Positions 41,229 to 48,818 of a DNA stretch of 51,083 nucleotides are shown in pieces. The stretch is from assembly GCA_015491995.1 (NCBI GenBank), contig WGFY01000078.1, forward strand, positions 1-51,083, in the 5' to 3' direction. The notes under the pieces are model-generated. The model worked only from the letters and a program-made list of their open reading frames with translations, did no database searches and was not told the origin of the DNA. The translations under genes and the position numbers were made by a program. Positions within the stretch are counted from its first letter, which is position 1, and the number at the start of each line of letters is the position of its first letter. The stretch comes from Mesoaciditoga sp. Its GTDB lineage: Bacteria > Thermotogota > Thermotogae > Mesoaciditogales > Mesoaciditogaceae.

Positions 41229-42491
41229 TTGAAAAAATCTACCGTTTTTATTTTTATTCTGATGTTGGTGGTACTGACTGTTGCCTTGAGTTCTTGTTTT
41301 CTCTTAGATTTTTTTAATGGGGGGTACGAAAAAGCGACCAAAATAGTTGTGAAGAAGGTTTTGCCTCAACAACTCGCTTTAACACCTAACGCGACTTATA
41401 TATGTTCAAGGCTTGAAAGCCCAATTGCGAGTGGTACCATAATAACCCCTAACAAGGTTAAGATGTCCGGTTCAAATGAAAGCAGCATAATAATCCGTGA
41501 TTGGATCGTTGCAAAGGAAGAATCTTACTTCTTTCTTTTAGATCTCAACCCTGGGGCTTTTTACGCTCATCCTGTTAAGTACATCCTTGTGTCTAAATCC
41601 GGAAGTACAACGGTTATATCAGCCGAATGGTTGCCGAAAATAAATGGAAAAATACCGTCAGAATTAATCCAAGCCATTCCTTCGACAGATCTCATAATCA
41701 AGTCAAATATAACACTTTACAAACCCATCGGAATTCACTTGACGTACGATTTTCCTCAACTTACACTCCGTGAAAGTGAAGGTGTGATAATCGTTCAAGG
41801 GCTCAAATCAAATGAGAATCTTTTCAGTTACACTCAGGATGCTTATATGGATGTCATAGGATTTTTCAAAGCTTACAAAAATGCAAGACCTTACAACACA
41901 GTTGACATCAACGGTCTGGTTCAAAGTGATGCGGCAAACGTTTTAAGCGCAATCGATGCCATGGCGAACAAACACTCTTTGGTAACCATATACATAATTG
42001 CCCATGGTAATGTGGACTACGTGAGACTTGGAGGACATGGCTTCAGTGCTTATCAATTTAAAAACAAGATGGCCGCTCATCCAAATACAAAATTCATTTT
42101 TTTACTTGGTTCTTGCCATGGAGGAAGTTTTATAAACGATCTGAGCTCACTTTCAAACGTCCAATTGGTGCTGACGGCTGCCAAAAGCAACGAATCCGCA
42201 TGGCCAGATTGGGATAAATACGGCTCGACAAACGATTACAACCCATCTGACGTTGGAACCGAATGGACAAGCTCGGTTTTTTCAAGGGCAAAGTCCATTG
42301 TTGAGAGTGCTACAAACTGGGCTGCGGTGAGGAGTTATGCCATCTCTCGTAAAATATCAACCACATCGGCAATTCTCTATCAAGCTCATTGGGGTTCATT
42401 AGGTCTTAATTCTACTTATGGATTTTATTACAATTTAGATCTTTGTAGCCGTGTGAATAAAGAAAGTCCTCAACTGTATAAATCGTGGTAG
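41229..42491 (+). CDS. Lipoprotein with a caspase-like (clan CD) cysteine peptidase-type domain
   Basis: 420 residues. Signal peptide ends in a lipobox, VALSSC, with Cys near residue 24, so it is probably anchored in the outer face of a membrane. The C-terminal half has the clan CD pattern: a beta strand ending in the catalytic-type His-Gly (VTIYIIAHGNVD near residue 257) and, about 40 residues later, a strand ending in the Cys motif FIFLLGSCHGGSFINDLS. This is the arrangement of caspase/legumain/C11-like folds. The N-terminal ~200 residues are beta-rich and unrecognised. TTG start behind GAGGAGGTG. The family and substrate are unknown to me; peptidase activity is inference. Confidence 0.6.
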   Translation: MKKSTVFIFILMLVVLTVALSSCFLLDFFNGGYEKATKIVVKKVLPQQLALTPNATYICSRLESPIASGTIITPNKVKMSGSNESSIIIRDWIVAKEESYFFLLDLNPGAFYAHPVKYILVSKSGSTTVISAEWLPKINGKIPSELIQAIPSTDLIIKSNITLYKPIGIHLTYDFPQLTLRESEGVIIVQGLKSNENLFSYTQDAYMDVIGFFKAYKNARPYNTVDINGLVQSDAANVLSAIDAMANKHSLVTIYIIAHGNVDYVRLGGHGFSAYQFKNKMAAHPNTKFIFLLGSCHGGSFINDLSSLSNVQLVLTAAKSNESAWPDWDKYGSTNDYNPSDVGTEWTSSVFSRAKSIVESATNWAAVRSYAISRKISTTSAILYQAHWGSLGLNSTYGFYYNLDLCSRVNKESPQLYKSW

Positions 42492-42513
42492 AAGAGTTAC
42501 GCTGTGTGAATGG

Positions 42514-42548
42514 AATCAAGAAGGCCTTTTAGGCCTTCTTGATTTTTT
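42514..42548 (+). terminator. Terminator after the lipoprotein gene
   Basis: 13-bp stem AATCAAGAAGGCC / GGCCTTCTTGATT with a 5-base loop, followed by TTTTC. A strong rho-independent terminator 23 bases after the stop. Confidence 0.9.
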
Positions 42549-42691
42549 CTTGCTTACAGATTCGCTTCGATTGCACTTTGCTTTCTTACTTTGAGCTCTA
42601 TTTAAAATGCGTACTTTGAACCGTCTTGACGATCTGAGAAAAGTTTAACGGAATTTACATTCTCTAAGTTCTAAACTCTTCATGATAGTGT

Positions 42692-42721
42692 GAGACAGTC
42701 TAAAAGTCCCACGAGTATAAT
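42692..42721 (+). promoter_or_regulatory. ruvC promoter giving a probable leaderless mRNA
   Basis: TATAAT (42716-42721) with GAGACA (42692-42697) as a possible -35, 18-bp spacer. The -10 ends 6 bases before the ruvC ATG, so the predicted transcript begins at or within a base or two of the start codon. No SD is present before the ATG. Confidence 0.6.
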
Positions 42722-42727
42722 TGGGCT

Positions 42728-43213
42728 ATGCAAATCAAAAAAAGGATAATAGGTTTAGATCCCGGTTTTGGGATAGTTGGATATGGAATTGTCGATATAC
42801 AAGGTAAGTCTGAGTCACTCGTAAAGTACGGGGCAATACGTACTTCCGCAAAAGATTCAATTCCAAAAAGAATTGAGAAGATATACGATGTCCTCTCTCA
42901 AATTCTTACCGAGTACATACCAGATGAATCCGCTGTGGAAGAGCTGTATTTTTTCAGGAATGTGACAACTGCCATTTCAGTTGGAGAAGCAAGAGGGGTT
43001 ATTCTCCTGGCGCTTGAGAAGTTTGGCGTTAAAATTTATGAGTACACACCTATGGAAGTTAAACTTTCAGTTACTGGCTATGGAAAAGCAACTAAAAGGC
43101 AAGTTCAAGAAATGGTAAGGGTGATGTTGAATATGGACGACATTCCCAGACCTGATGATGCTGCGGATGCATTGGCCATTGCGCTGTGCCATGCCCACCA
43201 AATACTGGTTTGA
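42728..43213 (+). CDS. ruvC: Holliday-junction resolvase RuvC
   Basis: 161 residues. Endonuclease that cuts Holliday junctions. Catalytic acidic residues: Asp11 in IIGLDPGFGIVGYG, Glu71/Glu72 in AVEELYFFRNVTTA, and the late PDDAADALAIALCHAH with Asp144 and Asp147. VTGYGKATKRQVQEM is the family basic segment. No SD precedes the ATG, and the promoter predicts a leaderless message. polC follows 46 bases later, an association also seen in other Thermotogota. Confidence 0.95.
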   Translation: MQIKKRIIGLDPGFGIVGYGIVDIQGKSESLVKYGAIRTSAKDSIPKRIEKIYDVLSQILTEYIPDESAVEELYFFRNVTTAISVGEARGVILLALEKFGVKIYEYTPMEVKLSVTGYGKATKRQVQEMVRVMLNMDDIPRPDDAADALAIALCHAHQILV

Positions 43214-43259
43214 TGGCTTCTTCTTTTTGTAATTATTGTAAGAATGGAAGGTGTTTCGA

Positions 43260-46200
43260 ATGAGATATAAAATACTTACAGACGTGGATCTTGCAGAAAT
43301 TTCGACGATTTCAAGTGCTAATATGTCATTGCCTAAGTTCACAAGGGTAGTGGTAAAAGATAATATGATTGAGTTTTTTGCAAACAAAGCAAATGAAAGC
43401 GAAAAGATCGAAGAATTACTGTCAGCTTATATGAAAATGCCAGTGAAAATTCGAACTTTAAACGTCGATGATAGAATTTCTTCATTCAAAAAATCACTTC
43501 TTGAAAAGGTGAAATTGTTGGATGGTGTGTTAGACGATGTAGAAGTGAACTCAAAAAGTGTCAAAATAGTCGTTTCAAACAGTTTTGTAAAGGACAGGAT
43601 AAGCGTGAATGGCTCTAAACACGCTATAGAAGTTCTTGTTTCCGAATTCTTTCCAAAGATGAGCGTAGAAGTCTTTTGTTCTAAGACTTCTACAGAAAAT
43701 TCCATGAATTGTCTTCCTCCGGAATTTTCCACAACCGTAAATTCAAATTACCAGAAGAATCAAAGAATAGCAAAACGCTTTCCCTCCAAGAACATTTCCA
43801 TCGTTCCAATAAAACCTCTTGAAATTGGAAACAAGGTTTGGATAGCTGGAGAAGTGTTCGGTGTGGATTTTAGAAATGGAAAGAATCCAATTCTATCTTT
43901 TTCTTTGGTTGATTCAACCTCGGCCATACCTTGTAAATCATTTAGAAATTTGGCAACTGATTTCTCAAAATCTATGCCTAAGTACGCCCTCATATCTGGG
44001 AAAGTTAGTGAAGATAAGTTCACCCATGAGAAGATCGTGATGGTTAATTCCATTGAAGAGTGGTCTCCAAAATTCAGAATGGATGAAGATCAAACGAAAA
44101 GAGTCGAGCTGCATCTTCACACGACGATGTCCTCTATGGATGGCCTTGTTAACGTTGAAGGGCTTTTCGAAACTTTGAAAAGATGGGGACATCGAGCGGT
44201 TGCGGTCACCGATCATGGTGCCATCCAATCCTTTCCAGCCTTTGAAAAATTCAGCAAAAAAAGTGGGATCAAGCCCATTTACGGAATGGAAGCATATGTG
44301 GTTAATGATATGGGAGAGATACTGAGAAATGGAGAATTAATTGGAGAAATAAAAGATCAGACTTTTGTGGTTTTGGACTTTGAGACGACCGGTTTGAATG
44401 CGATAAGTGACGAGATCATAGAAATTGGAGCCGTTAGAGTAGAAAACATGAAGATAACAGACGAATTCCATTCCCTTGTTAAACCTGAAGGAAGAGTTTC
44501 GGAAAAATCTTTTGAGATAACCGGAATCTCTTCAGAGGAACTTGAAGGCGCTCCCAAATTAGAAGAAATTCTTCCAAAGTTCATAGATTTTGTTGGCAAT
44601 TCCATATTGGTAGCTCATAACGCCGATTTTGATTATCGTTTTTTGAGAGAAAGTGCCCAAAAAATGAAAATAGATGTGAATTTACCGTACATAGACACTT
44701 TGCAATTTTCGAAATCGTTGTTAAAACTTTCTGGATACGGATTGGCAAGAGTCGTAAAAGCTCTTAAATTAGGAAATTTCAATCATCATCGTGCTTTAGA
44801 TGACACCTTGATCACAGCTAAAGTCTTCTTAAAGCTCGTTGATATGGCAAATTCAAAAGGGATTCATACGATCGAAAAACTGAATGAACTTTCAAAAAAT
44901 GTTGATGTGAAGTCTTTGTATCCATATCATATGACACTTATTGTAAAAGAATACAAAGGTCTTGAGAATCTTTACAGGCTTGTGAGTAAATCACATTTAG
45001 AGTTTTTTAAAGGAAAGCCAAGGATTCCAAAGTCATTACTCAAAAAGAGAAGAAAAGGCCTTCTTGTGGGTTCAGCTTGCACTTCCGGAGAATTGGCAGA
45101 AAATTATTTTGGTGGTGCAAGTGAAGACGAGCTTGTACAAATCGCATCTTTCTACGATTTTCTCGAGATCATGCCATTAGATGTCATAAGTGATGATAAC
45201 TCAAGAGAAATCACCGAAGATCTCCTGAGAAAATTCTATTTGAAAGTTTATTCTCTCGGTAGAGCTCTTTCCATTCCGGTTGTCATGACCGGTGATGTCC
45301 ACTTTTTAAATCCACAGGATGCCAAAGTTAGGGCCATTCTGCAAGCTGCCCAAGATTACAAGAATTTCAACTCGCAAGGAGGACTCTACTTAAGAACGAC
45401 AAAAGAGATGATGGAGGCAGCGGAAAAGATATTTGGAGAGAACTCAGAAAGTATGTGTAAAGAAGTGGTTATAGACAACACAAACAAAATTGCAGATGAA
45501 ATAGAAGATGTGAAAATAGTGGATTCTGAGCTTCATACTCCGAAAATCGAGAATGCCGAGGAAATTATACGAGAAGAGGCCTATGAAGAAGCAACGAGAA
45601 GATATGGAGAACCTCTTCCAGAAGCTGTGACGCAGAGACTCGAAAGAGAACTGCATTCGATAATAGATCATGGATATGCTGTTCTTTACCTTATAGCAAA
45701 AAAATTAGTGGAAAAATCGAAATTCGATGGGTATGTTGTCGGCTCAAGAGGATCTGTTGGTTCATCTTTGATAGCCACAATGCTTGGTATTACGGAAGTT
45801 AATCCACTTCCGCCCCATTATTACTGTTCAAAGTGCCATCACTTCGAATTTGACAATTCAGTGGAATCTGGCTACGATCTTCCGCCCAAGGAGTGTCCGA
45901 AATGTGGTGAAGAGATGTGTTTTGACGGTCAAAACATACCTTTTGAAACTTTCATGGGCTTTCATGGAGACAAAGTACCAGATATAGATCTCAACTTTTC
46001 AGGAGATTATCAATCGAAAGCCCACAAATTCATAGAAAATTTCTTTGGGAAAAGACATGTTTTTAGAGCCGGCACGATTTCTACAATAGCAGAACGTACG
46101 GCATATGGTTTTGTAAAGGGTTACATAGAAAAAACTGGAGAGATTCTAAACAAAGCTGAAATTGAATATTACGCTTCACGGCTTACAGGCGTTAAACGAA

Positions 46201-47396
46201 CGACAGGTCAGCACCCAGGTGGTTTGATGATAGTCCCTAAAGAGATGGATGTTCATAAATTTACCCCCATTCAAAGGCCGGCAAACGACACAAAAAGTGA
46301 CATTACGACCACACATTTTGATTATCACTCTATCCATGATACGTTGGTAAAGCTTGATATACTCGGTCATGATGATCCCACGACTATTAGAATGCTCAAA
46401 GATTTGACCGGAATAGATCCAATGAGTATACCGATGAATGATAAAGCCACGATCGAAATATTTTCATCCACAAAGCCATTAGGCTTGAACAAGAAAGATA
46501 TAGGAACCGATGTGGGAACACACGGGATTCCCGAATTTGGTACAAGATTTGTGCGTCAGATGTTAGTTGAAACAAAGCCAAAGTCTTTTGGAGATCTTGT
46601 AAGAATTTCTGGACTTTCACATGGTACAGATGTGTGGGCAAATAACGCTCAAAATGTTATAAGATCTCAAAAGGCCACCTTGGAAAATGTCATAGCTTGC
46701 CGTGATGACATAATGAATTACCTTATAGAAAAAGGTTCGGAGCCATCCATAGCATTTACGATAATGGAAAAGGTTAGAAAAGGAAAGTCCCTTAGTGATG
46801 AAGACCTGAATCTTATGAAAGAAAAAAAAGTTCCAAACTGGTACATAGATTCATGTAAAAAGATAAAGTACCTTTTTCCAAAAGCTCATGCAGTCGCGTA
46901 CGTAAGCATGGCCTTTAGAATCGCATATTTTAAAGTGCATTATCCACTAGCTTTTTATGCGACCCACTTGACGATCAAGGGAAGTGAATTCGATATAAAG
47001 GTCGTGAGAGGCGGCTTAGAATGGATCAACATGGAATTGCGACGTCTTGCGGAAGAAGGTGCATCAAATGTCAAAGAAAAAGCGAGGGGAAGCATTTTAG
47101 AGGTTTGCCGAGAGATGATCTTTAGAGGTTTTTCATTCAAAAACGTTGATATTTTTAAATCCAGCGCGAGCAGTTTTTCTATAGAAGATAACGCCTTGCG
47201 TGTTCCTCTCAACAAAGTGCCAGGTCTTGGTGAAAAAGTTGCCACTTCAATAGAAATGGAAAGAAACAGAAGACCTTTCAAATCAATAGAAGATTTGAAG
47301 AACAGGACACTTATAAACAAAACCCATCTTAAGATATTGAAAGATCTGGGGGCATTCAAGAATTTACCAGAAAACGATCAAATAACTTTAATGTAA
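43260..47396 (+). CDS. polC: DNA polymerase III alpha subunit, Gram-positive type (PolC)
   Basis: 1378 residues. Replicative polymerase with built-in proofreading. In order: N-terminal domain, OB-fold (GEVFGVDFRNGKNPILSFSL near 200-270), PHP domain starting VELHLHTTMSSMDG near 281, the inserted DEDD exonuclease (VVLDFETTG near 369 to about 530), PHP remainder, a zinc finger (CSKCHH...CPKCGEEMC near 856-890), palm motif KVPDIDLNFSGDY near 905 with catalytic Asp residues, TTGQHPGGLMIVP near 980, KLDILGHDDPT near 1021, and a C-terminal helix-hairpin-helix VPGLGEKVA near 1320. ATG at 43260 behind GGAAGGTG; an upstream GTG adds 3 residues. Confidence 0.97.
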   Translation: MRYKILTDVDLAEISTISSANMSLPKFTRVVVKDNMIEFFANKANESEKIEELLSAYMKMPVKIRTLNVDDRISSFKKSLLEKVKLLDGVLDDVEVNSKSVKIVVSNSFVKDRISVNGSKHAIEVLVSEFFPKMSVEVFCSKTSTENSMNCLPPEFSTTVNSNYQKNQRIAKRFPSKNISIVPIKPLEIGNKVWIAGEVFGVDFRNGKNPILSFSLVDSTSAIPCKSFRNLATDFSKSMPKYALISGKVSEDKFTHEKIVMVNSIEEWSPKFRMDEDQTKRVELHLHTTMSSMDGLVNVEGLFETLKRWGHRAVAVTDHGAIQSFPAFEKFSKKSGIKPIYGMEAYVVNDMGEILRNGELIGEIKDQTFVVLDFETTGLNAISDEIIEIGAVRVENMKITDEFHSLVKPEGRVSEKSFEITGISSEELEGAPKLEEILPKFIDFVGNSILVAHNADFDYRFLRESAQKMKIDVNLPYIDTLQFSKSLLKLSGYGLARVVKALKLGNFNHHRALDDTLITAKVFLKLVDMANSKGIHTIEKLNELSKNVDVKSLYPYHMTLIVKEYKGLENLYRLVSKSHLEFFKGKPRIPKSLLKKRRKGLLVGSACTSGELAENYFGGASEDELVQIASFYDFLEIMPLDVISDDNSREITEDLLRKFYLKVYSLGRALSIPVVMTGDVHFLNPQDAKVRAILQAAQDYKNFNSQGGLYLRTTKEMMEAAEKIFGENSESMCKEVVIDNTNKIADEIEDVKIVDSELHTPKIENAEEIIREEAYEEATRRYGEPLPEAVTQRLERELHSIIDHGYAVLYLIAKKLVEKSKFDGYVVGSRGSVGSSLIATMLGITEVNPLPPHYYCSKCHHFEFDNSVESGYDLPPKECPKCGEEMCFDGQNIPFETFMGFHGDKVPDIDLNFSGDYQSKAHKFIENFFGKRHVFRAGTISTIAERTAYGFVKGYIEKTGEILNKAEIEYYASRLTGVKRTTGQHPGGLMIVPKEMDVHKFTPIQRPANDTKSDITTTHFDYHSIHDTLVKLDILGHDDPTTIRMLKDLTGIDPMSIPMNDKATIEIFSSTKPLGLNKKDIGTDVGTHGIPEFGTRFVRQMLVETKPKSFGDLVRISGLSHGTDVWANNAQNVIRSQKATLENVIACRDDIMNYLIEKGSEPSIAFTIMEKVRKGKSLSDEDLNLMKEKKVPNWYIDSCKKIKYLFPKAHAVAYVSMAFRIAYFKVHYPLAFYATHLTIKGSEFDIKVVRGGLEWINMELRRLAEEGASNVKEKARGSILEVCREMIFRGFSFKNVDIFKSSASSFSIEDNALRVPLNKVPGLGEKVATSIEMERNRRPFKSIEDLKNRTLINKTHLKILKDLGAFKNLPENDQITLM

Positions 47397-47411
47397 AGAA
47401 AAGAATAGAAA

Positions 47412-47440
47412 ATTCCCTGTCATTGAAGATGACAGGGAAT
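47412..47440. terminator. Hairpin after polC
   Basis: 12-bp stem ATTCCCTGTCAT / ATGACAGGGAAT with loop TGAAG, 15 bases after the polC stop. No T-run follows on plus, so termination strength is uncertain. The region to 47523 holds nothing else recognised. Confidence 0.6.
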
Positions 47441-47523
47441 ATCTCTAAATTAGATTTAAGCAAAGTTCTAAAGAATCTGATTATTTTGATTGAGATGCTT
47501 ATTAATTACCTGAGCAAAACATA

Positions 47524-48432
47524 TCAAGTGTATTTCTGGAAAATAAGTTCCTCACATCCACATGGTTCTTGTTCCAATTGGATAGTTGGATGACTTATTT
47601 TGTAGTTGATTCTCAGCATTTCCGCAATTCTATCACGTATGGAATCCGCTTTTTCCATATTCATGGGTTTTACGCGAACATGCCCTTCGAGAAGAAGATC
47701 TTTACCGTCTAATGTCCAGACGTGTAAATGGTGAAAGGAAACAACATTGTCAATAGATTCTATTTTTCTTTTAATTTCGTTGAAATTCATTTCTGCAGGA
47801 ACGCCCTCCATAAGGATGTTAACCGACCTTTTGACCACTTCTATCGTTTCATACACAATGTAGGCAATTATTGCGAAAGTCACAAGGGGATCCAAAATGT
47901 AAATATGGTAAACGGATATGAAAATCCCAACAACTACAACAGCCGCCGAATTCAAAGAATCAGATAGCATGTGTATGAAAGCGGTTTTAACGTTTAAATC
48001 GTCTTTAGAGTTTTTATGCAAAAAGAACGTTCCAAGAGTATTTCCCATTAAGGCTATTAGGGCAACCCATATTATCGTTTCTCCGTTCACAGTTTCTGGG
48101 TGAATGAGTCTCAAAGTAGCTTCATATCCAAGAAAGCCAAAAATCGTCAGCAACACGATCGAATTTATCAAGGCGGCTATTACGCCAGCTCTCTTATAAC
48201 CATACGTTTTGTTCTTGTCCAATGGTTTCTTAGAAACTTTATGCGCAAAAAGGCTTAAGGCTATCCCTCCCGTGTCTTCAAGGTTATGAAGTGCATCAGA
48301 TAGTAGGGCATAGCTTCCCGAAAAAAAGCCAAATAAAAACTCAAAAAAGGTTATGGAAATGTTTATGAAAATGTTTATCCACAATCCAAATGAGGCATCA
48401 GCGCTAATTTTATGATGATCGTGTTCTTCCAT
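47524..48432 (-). CDS. Cation diffusion facilitator, zinc-type efflux protein
   Basis: 302 residues from ATG 48432, chosen because GGAGG lies 6 bases upstream inside the arsR gene. Six membrane segments with the metal-site HxxxD pairs in both TM2 (LLSDALHNLED) and TM5 (FIHMLSDSLNSA), the pattern of Zn/Cd CDF exporters such as CzcD/ZitB. N-terminal His-rich MEEHDHHK and a C-terminal cytoplasmic domain ending EQEPCGCEE. Downstream of a zinc-type ArsR sensor, which supports zinc export from the cytoplasm. Confidence 0.93.
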   Translation of the reverse strand: MEEHDHHKISADASFGLWINIFINISITFFEFLFGFFSGSYALLSDALHNLEDTGGIALSLFAHKVSKKPLDKNKTYGYKRAGVIAALINSIVLLTIFGFLGYEATLRLIHPETVNGETIIWVALIALMGNTLGTFFLHKNSKDDLNVKTAFIHMLSDSLNSAAVVVVGIFISVYHIYILDPLVTFAIIAYIVYETIEVVKRSVNILMEGVPAEMNFNEIKRKIESIDNVVSFHHLHVWTLDGKDLLLEGHVRVKPMNMEKADSIRDRIAEMLRINYKISHPTIQLEQEPCGCEELIFQKYT

Positions 48433-48721
48433 AAAAATCCTCCTCTGCATGTTTGTAAAGTATTTGCAAAATTTTAAACACATGCTCGTCTGCGAGACGG
48501 TAGAAAACCGTAGTTCCCTCTTTTCTAATCTCTACGAGGCCGCCCATTTTCAGTATTCTCAATTGATTTGAGATGGTGGATTGCCTCATTTCAAGTTCTT
48601 CGACGATTTTTCCAACACAAACCTCTCTTTCCCTTGAAATACACAAAAGGATCTTGATTCTCAATTCATTTGAAAAAATAGAACTTATTCTTGCCATTTG
48701 TTTAATTGTCTTTTTATCCAT
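48410..48721 (-). CDS. ArsR/SmtB-family metal-sensing repressor (zinc type)
   Basis: 103 residues. Winged helix-turn-helix with EELEMRQSTISNQLRILKMG as the recognition region. The alpha-5 metal site is complete: in ADEHVFKILQILYKHAEED, Asp, His (+2), His (+13) and Glu (+16) have the exact spacing of the SmtB zinc site (Asp104/His106/His117/Glu120). The alpha-3 Cys site (CxC) of arsenic/cadmium sensors is not present as a pair. It probably represses the downstream CDF exporter unless zinc binds. The promoter predicts a leaderless mRNA, and a palindrome covers the -10 and start. Confidence 0.93.
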   Translation of the reverse strand: MDKKTIKQMARISSIFSNELRIKILLCISREREVCVGKIVEELEMRQSTISNQLRILKMGGLVEIRKEGTTVFYRLADEHVFKILQILYKHAEEDFYGRTRSS

Positions 48722-48758
48722 ATATCATGATTATATGATATAAAGTCCAAAAAGTCAA
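48721..48758 (-). promoter_or_regulatory. arsR promoter with overlapping operator palindrome
   Basis: Minus strand: TTGACT (48753-48758), exact 17-bp spacer, TATAAT (48730-48735). The palindrome TATATCAT (48721-48728) / ATGATATA (48735-48742), 6 bp apart, spans the -10 and reaches the start codon. The -10 ends 8 bases before ATG and there is no SD, so the transcript is probably leaderless. Confidence 0.78.
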
Positions 48759-48763
48759 GATTC

Positions 48764-48798
48764 AAAAAAGGCTTCCTTTAAAAACCTTTGAGGAAGCC
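48764..48798 (-). terminator. Terminator of the Old Yellow Enzyme gene
   Basis: 8-bp stem GGCTTCCT (48770-48777) / AGGAAGCC (48791-48798) with a 13-base loop; on the minus strand it is followed by T6. It separates this gene from the divergent-side arsR promoter. Confidence 0.82.
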
Positions 48799-48818
48799 CA
48801 AATGAACTGTGAAAAAAC

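Noticed and set aside
41140-41232. 30-codon ORF overlapping the lipoprotein start
   Set aside because: No SD before its ATG and no recognisable composition; unlike the valS and dppB leaders.
44357-44605. Possible separate exonuclease gene within polC
   Set aside because: The DEDD exonuclease is the normal insertion in Gram-positive-type PolC and the reading frame is continuous.
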